Below, in pieces: positions 13,040 through 25,791 of a stretch of 64,000 nucleotides of DNA. The notes under the pieces were generated by a model. It was not told where the DNA came from. It did not search any database and saw nothing but the letters and a program-made list of their open reading frames with translations. A program made the position numbers and the translations under genes. Each line of letters begins with the position of its first letter. Within the stretch, counting starts at the first letter, position 1. Source of the stretch: Manihot esculenta (Eukaryota; Streptophyta; Magnoliopsida; Malpighiales; Euphorbiaceae); contig NC_035172.2 in NCBI RefSeq assembly GCF_001659605.2, positions 34,399,342 through 34,463,341 of the forward strand. The letters run 5' to 3'.

Positions 13040-13500
13040 TGATTTACGATGACAGATCTTGGACTTTTTATGTCTGGGACAAGATTAGACCCTGAAAAAA
13101 CAGTACAGTCCCAACACCCATTAAGTCTTACTCAAATAAACCAGTCTCACACTATATATTTCAGCCCAACACGAGAATCAAGCCGAATAGGCTATGTGAA
13201 TGGATTCGAATAAAAAAAGTTTAGCTCGGTGACGTGACAAGAGATAGTGGAGTAGACCCAATCACTTCGTAGCTCTGCACGCATGTGCGTCGGAGGGAAT
13301 TAAATGGCCGCCTGACGTGGAAAGGAGTTCTGACACATCCATACGTACATACGAATTTGAGTGGCAGAGACGAGTGACACTGCAGCAGCAGAGAAGCGAT
13401 TAGACCTCACTAGTAGATAAAAGTAAAAGGGAACGTCTTTTTTTCCAACCAAGCTCACACAACAACTGTAAACCCTATTTTTTGAATCTCAACTTATCAT
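13040..13500 (+). repeat. LTR-like interspersed repeat, copy 2
   Basis: This block matches the block at about 56790-57215 over several hundred bases in the same orientation. Shared strings include GAATTAAATGGCCGC, GTGGA(A/G)AG, CT(G/A)ACACATCC, AACGTCTTTTTTTCCA and CTATTTT(T/C)TGAATCTCAA, in the same order. The spacing and mixed divergence fit two old insertions of one element, most likely an LTR or solo LTR, rather than a local duplication of single-copy DNA. No TG..CA ends or target duplication could be fixed. Confidence 0.55.
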
Positions 13501-14966
13501 ACAATAAGAAATCAAAATAGAATAATAGAAACAACTCTTCCTCTATTAAATCTTTAATGATCATCACAAAAATTAACACTACTTAAAACCAAAAGATCTC
13601 ATACACACAAAAAAAATCACACTATTGAACTCTACACCTTAAATAAAAAGGGAAATAACCAAATAATTGATACTTGATAAGAGAGAGACCTCCCTATAAA
13701 TAGAGCCAAACTTTAAGAAAAAACATATTGAAGACTAAGGAGGCCAGGAGTGTTGTTCCAAGAAGCCATTGGTTCAATTCGAGTCATACTCTAAAGAAAC
13801 TTCAACTATTGTGGCTACGAGAGAGGAACCTAAGCAGAGTCTTAGCTTCAGAGAATAGAGCCACAAAGGTCAATGATCCAAACAAGTGGAATTCATGGCT
13901 CAAGGATCTTAGGATATCTTCTATCCAACCATGCAAGAATTACTTCTGTAGTTAAGGTACCGATCAAGTCTTACTGAAGCACTAATTAACAACGAAGAAA
14001 GAAAACCAACTAAAAGAAGATAGATCTAAAGAATCCTCTCCATCTAAGCTCAAGTTTACAACTAAAAATATAAATATAAAAATAAAATACATGCATATAT
14101 ATACATACATATATATAATTACATCCACCTTAATGGGGAGGGAAGGGTAACCCACAGTCCATATTGAATAAGAGAAGCTCTTCCTGTCTAGAGGGGTAAA
14201 AACAGCCACACTCATGCAAAAAAAGGACCTAGTCTCAAAAGATAAAAGAAAGCAAACAAGGAGGATTTTCTCTTTAGAAATTTAGAGAGGCCATCTCTGT
14301 ACATGAGAATATCTACACATGCCTTTGTTGACCTATCAATATAGGCATTTCAAAATTAATGCTACGTTTGAGAATGGGAAAAAGTAGGGTAAAAAATGAT
14401 ATGATAGAGAAGAAAGAGAAAATAGTGGCTTGCCTCACTAATTATTAAGCACGGCCAAAATAGCAAGTCAAGTGAGAAAGGAGCAAAAGGGAGCTTAAAG
14501 TTATTCGAGGCAGAAGAAAATAGAGGTGAGAATGTGATATTAATTTTTATTTTGTTAATTATTTTCTAGTTTTTATAAAGTTAAAACAAAAAGTTTTAGC
14601 TAGGAACTATACAGACGGATTCCGATTCTTAAAAAGAACTATAGGAGGAGGAAATCAATTACAATCTCATATTACAGCACTTCACTTAACAGAGAAACAG
14701 TTAAGGTGGCAACACAACAGGAGACCGGAGACCAGCAACCAAATCAAATGATGAAGAAATCTCACCATGGTTACAATCTCAACGTACTCGTTCATTACCC
14801 AACTCCAAGATTTTTCAACATCTCATCAACTTTCCACCGGACAAGAGTTACCCTTGGTAATTAATGATGACAGCAAGTAGCAAGTAAAAAAGAAACAATG
14901 TACCTAACAACTGCTAATAATTACTGCAACAACCACTCCACTGAACCCGACATTATTACATATCCT

Positions 14967-16801
14967 TCATTTTTTGGTTTGTTTTAAGGACGATGAAGCC
15001 TTCATGCGAGGGATACATTTGCCTCTTCCTGCTTTCTCTTTACACTCTTCCTGCACTTCTTCTTCTTCCAGTCTGTTCTTCGTTCTCCTGACCAGTAATC
15101 ACGAATGTAAGCTCAACTTTTCTTTACTTTCAAGAAAATAAGAAGATTCACTTTCGTAAATCCACAAAATAATTTATTAAATCCACAAAATAATTTATGA
15201 AATTCAGTAAATTATTCTTAGTAATCACATGTGTGTCATCATCTTGCCATAATTTTTTGTGAGGATTTCACAAAAATAATAAAAAGTTTACATTGGTTAT
15301 TGGGTGGTGATCATGCAACAGTAAGAATCAAGAAATCTTGAAGTTCAAGACAATGGAATCTGCACTTACCTTTCTTCATTATATGAGTTTGATCGCTTCA
15401 AACCTGGCTCCGCCGTAACTCGGTTCTCACTCATCGATTCAACAATGCTACCGCTAAAATATTCCTTCTCTTCCGCCTGTAAATTTCCAAATCTAGGATT
15501 CTCAGACATGTATTTGATTATCATATCCTCCTCAGCGACCTTTACTGCACTTTTATACAATACTCCTTTGTGGAGATTACTTTCGCTTCTTTTAACCTCA
15601 TTGGTGATGTTCGCCTTTGCTGATTGCTTGAAACTCGGTGCATTACCCTTTGCTTTAGCCACAGCTAAATTTCCACACGAGATTAATTGGAGTAGGACCG
15701 AGTTCCGAGGAGCTGCTGACTCGGGGGCAATTGGATCACCATCTTCAAATCGTTTGGAAGTGCTGTTGGACGAGTTCACGTGGGTTTTATCAGCTGAGAG
15801 TACTAATGCTGTTGACGGAGGGGACGAGCCGTGGTGAGTTGACTCAGTGGTGGGGTTTTTTGGAGGTTGTTCTTCAAGCTCGTCTGTTGATACACCTCTG
15901 GAACAACGAGAGTGGGGCGTTGTGGAGGTCGTGTAGCTTGTTTTCTCTTCATCTTCATACTCTTCTTGTGATTCTTGTTCTTGTTCTTCTTCCTCTTCTT
16001 CGTAATCTTCGAATTCGTACTTGGCGTTGTGCGTTTCTTCTAGCTGTTTGGGTTGGCTCGGAGCCTGAAGTTGTTTTCCTTTCGCCTGGAGAATGGGTTC
16101 TTGAATCAGTTGTCTATTATTGGTTACCTGCAGCTGTTGGAACCTTTCTGCAAAAGAAAGAAATAATAGATGGCCCCAGTTGTATGGACTGTAATTAATC
16201 AATTAATAATGGACATAAACATCTACAAAAGAATTAATTAACAATGGTGACTGACCAGAACATCCTTCAACAAGTTCAGACCCTTTGAGTACGTACTCAG
16301 CTCCATCTGATGGATGGATGATATCATTCTCCGCCAAGTCATTCCACACGTAGCCATTCTTATAGCTCCTGGGAAAAAAAAAACCAGTCACTCAGCTAAA
16401 CAAGCTTACAGAAACAAAGTTACTGGCTAAAATCATGTCCATACGAACCTTTTGCAAGACCACGAGTATAGAGAAGGCATGCCTTTGCCTCTAAGAACCG
16501 TAAGCCGTTCCACAACATCTAACAAAAGCAAGATAAATGAAGAGGAAAAATTCAGTTGCAAAGTGGGAATCAGTGATCAAGTATTGATTTTTTATCTACC
16601 TCTCAAACGGAGATGTTGATTGGCGAAATGGGTAACTTCCATGTAATGCGGGTGTTCAAGCTGGCCGTTTCTGGAGAGGTAGTAAACAACTTGAACCTTT
16701 TTGATGGTTTTGAGCCTTGGCTGCATCTGCGTCTGCATGGACACCTTGGCTCTGTCGGGACTGGTATCTCTTTCTCTGGCTCTCCTGGATCGAACCTCCA
16801 T
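14967..16801 (-). CDS. SOSEKI (DUF966/UPSTREAM OF FLC-like) polarity protein
   Basis: Five exons on the minus strand: 16801-16600, 16518-16449, 16368-16256, 16147-15370, 15087-14967. Phases agree and give 427 residues. Residues about 35-130 form the DIX-like SOSEKI domain: [78 protein letters not shown]. In this family the domain polymerises head to tail and places the protein at cell corners and edges. The rest looks disordered, with an acidic run ([21 protein letters not shown]) and later conserved short blocks ([41 protein letters not shown] near the C-terminus). The first in-frame ATG (16801) is used. The last exon was found from the splice phase and the typical GRGKCIPR ending. Which SOSEKI paralogue this is cannot be told. 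Confidence 0.9.
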
Positions 16802-18191
16802 ATTCTTCTCTATCAACTTGAACGCAAAAGCACTTCTGCTTTATATTTTTACCAAGAGGAGATCTAGAAGACAGAGGAAAAGTGAAAAGGTAAGGTGCAT
16901 GAGGCATCAAAAGGAGCAAAAGAAATGCATAAACAGATTAAACTTTGGATGCTTTCGATCAGATGACAGAAGATGTAGTTAATGGAGAGAGAGAAGAAGA
17001 GAATGTTAAGTGTAGGGTCATGATGGATCAGTAGTTTTTGACTTTTTGTTAGAATTGACATTGGCTTGGGGGTTTGAACCCAGGCAAACTAGGAAAAAGG
17101 TGATAAATCAGATGGATTGGTAAGCCAGGAAGCAGTTGGCTGATATAGGCTTTTTCACAGCACTAGATTTTTGGGATATTTACTTCTTTCAATGTATATA
17201 TTCTGCTGTTCTGAAAATGAAATTGCAACTACTTCTCTGCCTGTAAACTCTTATTCTTTTTTTAGAGATAAAGTTTTTTTATTAAATTACATTTTAATCC
17301 CTATATTTTACAATAATTAATAAATTGATTCATATATTTTTTAAACTAAACATTTAAATATTTTTATAATCGGTCTATTCAAATCAGAGGTCTATCTATT
17401 CATTTTTTCCATTAAAAGTATGAAAATATCTTTAATATCTTTTTAAATAGATAAATTACACTTAAATATTTAATTTTATATAATTAATATATTAAATTTT
17501 ATATTTTTAAAATTATACACTTAAATTCATTTATAATTAGTCTATCCTCATCTATTATAATTTAAATATTTTTATTTTTTATTTTTTATTTGATAGAACA
17601 CTTAAATCTCAATTAACTTTTATCTATAATATCTCATTTAATTAATTTTTAATACTTTTTATTCTTCAATTTCTATTTATTAAAATATTTCAGTACTTAT
17701 AATTTTAAAATTTTAAAAAAATACTTACAATTTCAACTATTTTTAAGTAATATTAATTAATTTTTAATAATTTATAAATTTTTATAAAGAATATTTTATT
17801 AAAAAAATTATAATTTCAAAAATTTAAACATATTTTGAGTTAATATTTATAATAGATGAAAAAATTATAATTTTAGGCAGATTAAATACGTAAGAGTTTA
17901 AAATTTTAATTTTAAAAATATAAAAATTTATTTATTAATTACGTTAAAAGTTATTATTGATCAAAATATAGTTTACACTATAAAATTATTCATCTATATT
18001 AAAAATATTTAAATATTCATCAAAATATTTTAAATATTTAAAATATTTATACGATATTCATTTGATTGGTTAACTAATAAAATTATGAATGAAAAATTTG
18101 AATAATTAATTACATAGAAATATAAGTATTCTATTCTATAAATATAACTACTAATCTTTTAATTATATTAAAAATTTAAAAATTAAAATGT

Positions 18192-18350
18192 ATTTTTTTT
18201 TTTTGAAATAGATAAATATGGGTTAATATTCATAAAAGAGAAACGTACTGGAGGCACATAACAATCCTACAAAGATAAACCCCAAGCAAACCCAACTTAG
18301 AAAAAAAAAAGGACAAAACCCATACAAGGAGAACTCTAGATCTAATGGGT
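18192..18350 (-). repeat. Probable truncated LINE 3' end with poly(A)
   Basis: In minus orientation a transcript-like segment runs from about 18350 to a poly(A) tract, read as T at about 18193-18204. It ends with text such as GTAGGATTGTTATGTGCC and TTATGAATATTAACCC directly before the tail. This matches the general form of plant LINE 3' untranslated ends. No reverse transcriptase frame is present, so only a 5'-truncated tail would remain. Target duplication not established. Confidence 0.4.
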
Positions 18351-20014
18351 GATTCATCTTTCATCTTATATAAGATTTATATACAGGGCGGAGGGAAGGT
18401 ACGGGAGGGAAGGTACGGCAAGGGACACGAAGGGGATGAAAGTGTCGCAGCGGTACAGCCGGTGGTGCCGCAGCAGTGCCCTATTAAAGGGAAGTTCCTG
18501 ATTCCGTTTATATATGTATACTTTACTATTAATATTGGAGCATTAAGGAATTAAGAATTTTAGCATCTGTATTTTGGATTATTCCTCAAGATTTATGCAT
18601 ATGTTATTAGTTGAATAGAAATTAAACAGGCAGGTGAAGGAATTCCAAGGAAAAAAGAAAAGAAAGGAAAAGAAAAAGATAGGTGGTGTTGCTGATTTCA
18701 CATGACAAGCTAGTTGGTAGTCCAAAAAGATTCGTCTGCAGCCCTATTACAGTACACTGTGAACCAAAGATTGCCCATATCATCTCTGCTCTCTTTCTGC
18801 CTTTTTTTTTTTAAATTTTTTCATCATCTCTGTCTGATTGCTTATCTTTATTTTCACCCATTGACCTTTTTCATTTTCCCTTTTCCACCTCAACTTTTTC
18901 TACCAATAATTACTACTTAAGCCAACCTTTTCAGGCAGAAGTTACTTTTAATTTATTTGGTTGATATTTTAAATTTTTAAAAAATAAAATTATTTAATAA
19001 ATTTAATAATATAAATAATATAAACACCCCTATTTTAATATCAATACTAATTATTAATTTAATATAACACATTTTAATTATTTAAAATAAAATGGAAAAA
19101 AAATAAATTTATGTCCAAACACTTACTTGAGATGGTGTGGGTAATTTATTCACTGAGGATGGAGCTGCTGGCTCAATATTTTAGCTGAGCAGAGCTACCA
19201 TGTCTGTCACTGTGACTATGAGTGCACGAAGAATACAAGAGTTGACCTTTTTGAGCCTGTGACTACTTGCTGTAGCTACGTCCCCGTCAGTGCAGCAGGC
19301 TTCTCCTTTTTCTTGCCTCCGGTTAACAAATATTAATCTTTTTTTTTCAGAAATTTTTGACAAAATTTAAATAATTTATTTACTTCCAAAAAATGAAATT
19401 ATTTTGGAAACTTTTAAAAGTTAGACTTAAAAACCTTTGATGATTGTTCTTTCCTTCGGTGCAAAAAGGCCTTAGGCGATTCAGACATTACCTTAGATGG
19501 GCTGCCCAAGGCAAGGCCTTGTCCATCCTCAACCACATTAGTTTATTATTATTATTTACAAAAAAAAAAAAAAAACATACATCACACCAACACCAGAATT
19601 TAGGTCAAATCAATGACAATAATCACAAAACTTTCACATGCACTTATTCGTAATCTATATAAAATCTTAAAAGACTAATCTATAAAACACAGCCTCTAAA
19701 AGAATTTCAACCCAAAATCATAACGTATGATTTAATTAAATAGAGAAGCTCCATCACTATCAATATGAACATGAACATGAACCATTTTCTCTTCAGAATG
19801 AAAAAAATGTAGATAAAATTTTTTTAAAATGTAAATATATCTCTAAATTTATTATACTATATGTGGAGTTAAAATTGTAATTTTATTTTTTTGCGTTATT
19901 CTATTTTTTTCAATATTCAAATAAATTAACAAAACTTTATTTCCCACTAATTTTTATTTTTCTCTTTTTATTTCCCTTTCTTTCATCCAAACATACACTT
20001 AAACAAATGGGTTT

Positions 20015-20038
20015 GGCATTGGCATTGGCATTGGCATT
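20015..20038 (+). repeat. Hexamer microsatellite (GGCATT)4
   Basis: Four perfect tandem copies of GGCATT lie about 350 bases upstream of the exo-glucanase start codon. Confidence 0.95.
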
Positions 20039-20332
20039 AACCCCCAGCTAAGCTCCAAGATGCATGTAATCTATGAAATGTCAAGTGAATATCAACTGTA
20101 TGAGCATATTTTCTTTTCCTTTTATTCAGAATTTTTATCAGGTTGTCCATGTTCATTTATCAGACAAGAAAATTTAGGATTGAGCTATCAGATAAAACTA
20201 AATTTTGCACAGGAATCCAAGTCAAAGTCTTGTCAATGCCAAATGTCACTCCATATTGAATCTGAATGCCACTTGAGCTAAGTTAGAACTGAAACCCTTG
20301 AATCCATGCTTCTTTTTCATAAAGCTACTGTG

Positions 20333-20340
20333 TATAAATA
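20333..20340 (+). promoter_or_regulatory. TATA box of exo-beta-1,3-glucanase gene
   Basis: TATAAATA lies 52 bases before the ATG at 20392. This would place transcription start at about 20365 and give a short purine-rich leader of about 27 bases. Confidence 0.6.
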
Positions 20341-20391
20341 AATTCTCATTTTGCTCGAAAGAGGGTGAAGAAAAGAAAAAAGAAAAGAAAA

Positions 20392-22712
20392 ATGGATTAC
20401 CATTACCTTCTGTTTGCTTGTTTCCTGTGTTCTTGTGTTCCCTCTGTTTCTTTTGCACAGCCATATAAAGCTGTGAGTTTGGGGAACTGGCTTGTCATAG
20501 AAGGCTGGATGAAACCTTCACTCTTTGATCATATCCCTAACAAAGATCTTTTGGTGATTGTTGCTCCTTCTTGGAGCTATCTTTGTTGACAATTTTCCTT
20601 TTTTAGTTTAGTTTCTTGAAATTTAATGATTTTTTACTGTATTGTCTTGGCAGGATGGAACCCAAGTGCAATTCATGTCCACAAAGCTGCAAAAATTTCT
20701 CTGCTCAGAAAATGGAGGTGGAAGCATTCTTGTAGCCAACCGATCCTCAGCCTCTGGCTGGGAAACTTTCAGAGTAAGACTGCTACTGTGTACTTTTAAG
20801 ATGATGGGCATGGATAATTTCTACGACAGTCCATTGATCTTTCACTGCAATTTCAATTACTTAGTTGTGGAGGATCAATGAGACATTTTTCAATTTGAGA
20901 GCTTTCAACAAACAGTTCGTGGGTCTGGAAAGTGAAGGAAACCAAGTCACAGCAGTTTCAAATACAACAGGAGACCGACAAACAATTCAGATCATAAGGA
21001 ACAATGGCGATCCTAATCGAGTTCGCCTCCAAGCATCGAATGGCCAATTCCTTCAGGTTTATTTCATCTTCTGATGATAGAAGTCCTGAAATTAGAATTT
21101 CTGTTTATCAAACAAATGCTGTGAGTTGTAATCTAGATCTTATAACAATCAATTAGAGATTGTCTCTGAACTCTCATGGACATGGGTTTTTATTAGTTAT
21201 TAAGAAGCATCATATTTTTAGAAACAATATGCTAGAAAATGAAGGATCTAAGCTTATCTTTGTAATCAGGCACAATCAGAAACGTTGGTGACTGCAGATT
21301 ATGGAGGCTCTGCTTGGGAAGACAGTGATCCAACCATCTTTAAAATGATCATTCTCGCTGACAGGACCTTACGTGGTGAATACCAAATTACAAATGGCTA
21401 TGGCCCAGAAAAAGCTCACAAGGTCTTGCAGGTGAAAAATCAAACTTTCAAGGCATTTTTAACAGGCAGAGATGTGATCCAAGTGGAGAAAACATATATG
21501 AAATGCAAATCTGTTTCCTTCACCAGGATCATCGGAATTCTTACATAACTGAAAAGGACTTCAGATTCATGTCAGCAAATGGTCTTAATGCTGTCAGAGT
21601 TCCAGTTGGATGGTGGATAGCTAGTGATCCCACACCAAAGCCTTTTGTACATGGCTCCTTGGAAGCCTTAGACAAAGCTTTTACATGGGCAGAGTAAGTA
21701 CCCATGAATGGATTATTGTACTAATCCATCTCTCAGAAATTTATTTGATCAGAAATCCCATAAGTATAAACAATGGTTTGTAGTCCCTTTGGTCTGAATA
21801 AATTAACATAAATCAGGAAGTATGGAATGAAGGTAATAGTGGATTTACATGCGATTCGAGCTTCACAAAATGGCAATGAGCACAGCGGAGCGCGAGATGG
21901 ATATCAGGAATGGGGAGATTCCAATATTCAGGAAACTGTAGCTGTAATAGACTTCATTGCAGCAAGGTATTAGATGGGTTGTTAATCTTGGTTTACTCAA
22001 TTTAATTGTGTCATTGGATATTTTAAACATTTTGCCTGAATTCTGATGTATATATGCTTTGCTTCAAAGCAGATATGCAGAGAATCCAAGTCTTGCAGCA
22101 ATTGAGTTGATGAATGAACCTATGGCCCCAGGCATCAATCTGGACATCCTTAAGAAGTATTACCAAGCAGGCTATAATGCTGTAAGGAAGCACACACAAA
22201 GTGCTTATGTGATCCTTTCAAACAGGCTAGGACCTGCAGATGCAAAGGAACTGCTCTCGTTTGCGAGCACCCTCAATCGTGTAGCCATCGATGTGCATTA
22301 CTACAACCTCTTTTCAGATTCATTCAACAACATGAATCCGCAACAGAACATTGATTTCGTCTATAATCAGCGGGCTGGTGATCTCAGTGCTGTGACCAAT
22401 GCAAATGGTCCCCTGAGTTTTGTTGGTATGCAATCATATGACTATAACTTGTGTTTTTCAGACAGAGTCGGTTGTATTTGTACCAAAACTGAATGATACA
22501 GATTTGTTTGCCTTGTGATGGATTTTGCAGGGGAATGGACTGGAGAATGGGCATTGAAGGGAGCATCAAAAGAAGATTATAAAAAATTTGCTAAAGCTCA
22601 AGAGGAAGTTTATGGGCGTGCCACGTTTGGATGGGCGTATTGGGCTTATAAGTGTGAAGATCACAAATGGAGCCTCAAGTGGATGATCCGGAACAACTAT
22701 ATAAAGCTTTAG
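20392..22712 (+). CDS. GH5 exo-beta-1,3-glucanase (glucan 1,3-beta-glucosidase A-like)
   Basis: Eight exons: 20392-20553, 20654-20773, 20865-21056, 21270-21431, 21527-21693, 21817-21966, 22073-22425, 22531-22712. They join in phase to 495 residues. The first about 22 residues are a signal peptide (hydrophobic core YHYLLFACFLCSC), so the product is secreted to the wall. Next comes GNWLVIEGWMKPSLF, then a beta-trefoil, fascin-like domain (about residues 55-200) typical of the plant family, then the GH5 (family A) barrel. Catalytic residues are visible: the acid/base Glu333 in ELMNEP and the nucleophile Glu437 in VGEWTGEW, with DLHAIRASQNGNEHS and RVPVGWW around the active site. The family hydrolyses terminal beta-1,3-glucosyl units of glucans such as callose; the substrate here is inferred. 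I chose the ATG at 20392 because it fits the TATA box and signal peptide; upstream lysine codons in frame are leader. A broken copy follows at 23728. Confidence 0.93.
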
Positions 22713-23504
22713 ATTTCCAACATGTGTAGTTGCTACTTGTTCATTACCAACAACTGGCTTATGCTTCCTGCAAGCCCACCAAAATGATGTGTATTTCCTT
22801 TGATGTTGGCTAGTTTTCAAGAAGGAAAATACGGTTTACCTCTCTTATCTTCAGTTGCCACTGTATAATCAAGGGTGTCTTACAACTCTTGCCTAGACCC
22901 GTATACTCGAGACATATATGTGGGTTTCTTTATACAAAAATTATATGGGATCTAAACAATTGTCTTAGGATCAATTGGGTTTAGATAAATTTTTTATTAA
23001 TTAAATTTTTTGAGTATTTTAAATATTAAAAAATATAAAATATATTTTTTTTAAAAAAAAAATCTTTGTGAAATAAATGGAGTTTTAAGAGTGAGAAATA
23101 ATAAAAAGAAAAGAAAGATTTTTTACCGAAAGGAAGAAGTCAGTAAATCGCTACTTTATTATAGAAATCGAAGGAAAAAAGCGTTACTATTGGTCAAAGT
23201 GGCCGGTGGGAATTCCAAAAACTTTTTCAGCGAAGAAGGAGATAAAACAGAGAGTAAAGAGAAGTAGCTAAATTGGAAACGTAATTATAAGTTTGAAATA
23301 CTTGAGAAAAAAACGCAAAACAAAAAGAAAATCTCAAAAACTATTTGTTGAGTTAAATTAATTTGATTAATCTCTTAAAGGTTATAAATATGTAGGATAT
23401 CAAATTTCACATATGCAAATATAATACAAGTTTTTATTATAATTATAATATTATGGTAATAATTAAAATAAAAAATCTATTATAATAGTTTAGTATAATA
23501 TGTG

Positions 23505-23645
23505 TATTCGATTAGTTGAATTTAAAATTATATTAAATTAAATAAATTAAAATTAAAATTTTAATATTTATAAAAATAAATTGAATCAATTTTAAATTAA
23601 AATTAATTTGAATCAAATTAATTTTACTCAATTTAATTGTTCAAA
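23505..23645 (-). repeat. Fragment of the hAT-like MITE family
   Basis: The segment has the AATTAAAATTTTAATATTTATAAAAAT core and the flanking GTATTCGATTAGTTGAATTTAAA text seen at one end of the element at 36593-37069, read in the opposite orientation. Only about one third of the element is present. Confidence 0.4.
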
Positions 23646-23727
23646 TTTATTATACATGCTTACTTCAATCTTCTATATATCTATAGGCATGACTTTCTTT
23701 ATCTGCCAGCAACACACAGTAGCGGAA

Positions 23728-24006
23728 ATGGCTGGTTGTTCATACATCCTGGCCCTTTTCTCGGTGATTTTCCAGTTTTCAATTGCTCATCTTCTCTCCC
23801 TTGCACTGCCATTCAAAGCTGTTAATTAGGAAATTGGCTTCTCATATAAGGATGGACGAAACCTTCTCTCTTCAATGGAATTCCCAACAATTACTTGTAT
23901 CATTCATCGCTCTTGTGTATAATCACTAAGGTCATATAGGTTAATCCTTTTTAGTAATGATGCAAATCGAGTTGAGTTGAAAGCATCTAATGGGCAATTC
24001 CTTCAG
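23728..24006 (+). pseudogene. Broken tandem copy of the upstream exo-beta-1,3-glucanase
   Basis: The ATG at 23728 opens a signal-peptide-like frame (AGCSYILALFSVIFQ...) that runs into a copy of exon 1. PFKAVN is followed by an in-frame TAG at 23827 where the intact gene has Leu (PYKAVSLGNW), then GNWLL, a second stop, GW.KPSLFNGIPNN. About 60 bases on, 23953-24006 matches the end of exon 3 (NRVELKASNGQFLQ) and still has a GT donor right after CAG. Exon 2, most of exon 3 and everything from exon 4 on are missing. It is about 1 kb past the intact gene on the same strand, and the retained splice donor shows a DNA-level tandem duplication rather than a retrocopy. At least two stops and the large deletion rule out an active enzyme. 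Confidence 0.8.
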
Positions 24007-24380
24007 GTAATTCAGCTGTCAATTACGTACGCGGGTCTGAAAACAGGGAAGAAATCAGAGTTTTTGTAGCAGGGGAAGCACTGAGACACAGGCAGCTCGC
24101 AAACACATGCAGCCAAGCTGTTTGTTATTATGTCCAGTAAAGAGAGGCTTGTGTTTTTAATCTAGAATTTATCTCCAAGCAATCTCAACACGTTTTGTTG
24201 TCCTATTTTGGCTGTGGTTTCAAATTTAAAAGCTTTTATTCAAGTTATTAATTTCGTATTATATGACATTTTCAAGAGTTTTCTATTTTATTTAGGGATT
24301 AGTTTTTCTATTTAAATTGATGCATTGAAATTTAAATTGATAAAAAGAAACACTTTAAAAACAAATTAAGCTGAGAGGAA

Positions 24381-24656
24381 TAGGGTGAGCCGTACTGACC
24401 GAATCGAATTAAATTGAAAATTTAGTTCAGTTTTTTAAATATTTCGATTCGGTTTGATTTTTAATTTCAAACAAAAAATAAAGTATAAAAAATAAAAAAA
24501 TAATTAAAAATCGAAATTAATTAAACCGAATTGAATCAGATCGATTTAATTTTTAATCAAAATCGATTTGATTTAATTTTTATAAACACTAAAATTTCAA
24601 TTTTTAATTTATTTAATTCGATTTAATTTTAAACTGAAACGACTGGATGGACATCT
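24381..24656 (+). repeat. Internally deleted MITE copy (same family as 36593)
   Basis: This has TAGGGTGAGC at its left end, a GATTCGGTTTGATTTTTAATTT stretch, the AAAGTATAAAAAATAAAAA core and the final AATTCGATTTAATTTTAAACTGAAACGACTGG. The order and orientation match 36593-37069, but about 200 bases of the middle are missing. Confidence 0.6.
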
Positions 24657-25791
24657 GGAAGACATTATTTTTATATAAAAATATATTTATAATTTATAAT
24701 TGAAACAATAATAATTATATTGAAACAAATAATTATTTAATATTTTGTGTAGTAAAATAAAATTTAATTATGAAATCATTAATTCTATTGTTATAATCAA
24801 TTATAAATTATTGATTCTCGTGTGGGTCAGTAGCCCATGATTTCTTCCACAAGCGTATAAAAAGCATATATTACACCCAGAAAATAAATAAATAAATATA
24901 GCAAAGCAACCTGCCGAGCCAATCAAGGCCTGTGAGTGTTGTCATGTAATGGGCCAACCAATAATAATATTTTTGTAATTTTATTTTTATTATAATTTTT
25001 ATTAAAATATTTGAATAAAAATTTAATATTAAGTAATATTTAGATACTTTTTTTAAACGAAAAACCTGTCTTTATAAAAAATTATTTTATATTAGTCAGC
25101 TATTAATAATAAAAATTATTTTAAAAATTTTATTAATTAATCTCTTAAATTTTTAAAATTTTTATTAATTAATTTTTTTAACAGATGTATTTTAATTTTG
25201 TTATAATATTTAACGATTAAAATTAATATAATAATTAATTAATAAATTTATTAAAATATTAAAAGTATTTTAATATATTATTTAAAATTAAAAATTAATC
25301 AGTGAGCCATCAAATTAATTTTCTGTTCAATTTCCATTTGTGATTTTTCAACACACTTTTTTCCCATCTATGAAACTCTTCATACATTGATGCTTTAATA
25401 TTAAAATAAATACATATATTATATTAGTCTCAAATTTATTTATTTTTTGTTAAATAAAATATTTAATTTCCTTTTTAAAACATATATACTTTTAAATACT
25501 GTTAAAATTAATCTTAAAAAATATATATTTTTTATTTTAAAATCTTTAAAATTAAATTTAATATATTATAATTAACTTATTTAAAGAAAGATGCTCAAAA
25601 AATAGTTTTAATAATAATAATATCCAATTTATTTGTATAATAGAAGAATTTGGTTAATAGGACAAAAAACATTATTGTATATATAATTGAGAAAAAAAGG
25701 TTTGAAAAAAAATTGTGTTGATATTTTGGCGCTTTTAAAATTAAAGTATGTTAAAAATTAATTTTTAATTAATTTTTAAAATTACGTAATT

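Larger units (their letters stand above)
11904..14966. other. Intergenic with old repeat fragments
   Basis: The part next to 11904 should be the pollen-protein promoter. Between 12100 and 12800 I see no gene. From about 12810 to 14300 the composition and motifs suggest retroelement debris, listed separately. From 14300 to 14966 there is no recognisable coding sequence. An ORF at 13728-13955 has no family resemblance and is probably chance or part of the debris. Confidence 0.4.
16802..20332. other. Intergenic, very AT-rich
   Basis: The first few hundred bases should hold the SOSEKI promoter. The stretch 17260-18190 is extremely AT-rich and shows no frames or clear repeat ends. A possible LINE remnant lies at 18192-18350. 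Around 18386-18420 there is a short G-rich direct repeat (two copies of a GGGAGGGAAGGTACGG-like unit). From 18560 to 20332 I see no gene. Confidence 0.4.

Noticed and set aside
13728..13955. 75-residue ORF as a possible gene
   Set aside because: No recognisable domain and it lies within likely retroelement debris; kept only as part of the intergenic note.
15445..16198. Long plus-strand frames (130 and 155 residues) over 15445-16198
   Set aside because: They lie opposite the large SOSEKI exon and have no family resemblance; the minus-strand model has conserved domains and consistent splice phases.
17041..17100. tRNA gene suggested by a GGTTTGAACCC string
   Set aside because: No matching A box, acceptor stem or cloverleaf could be drawn around it.
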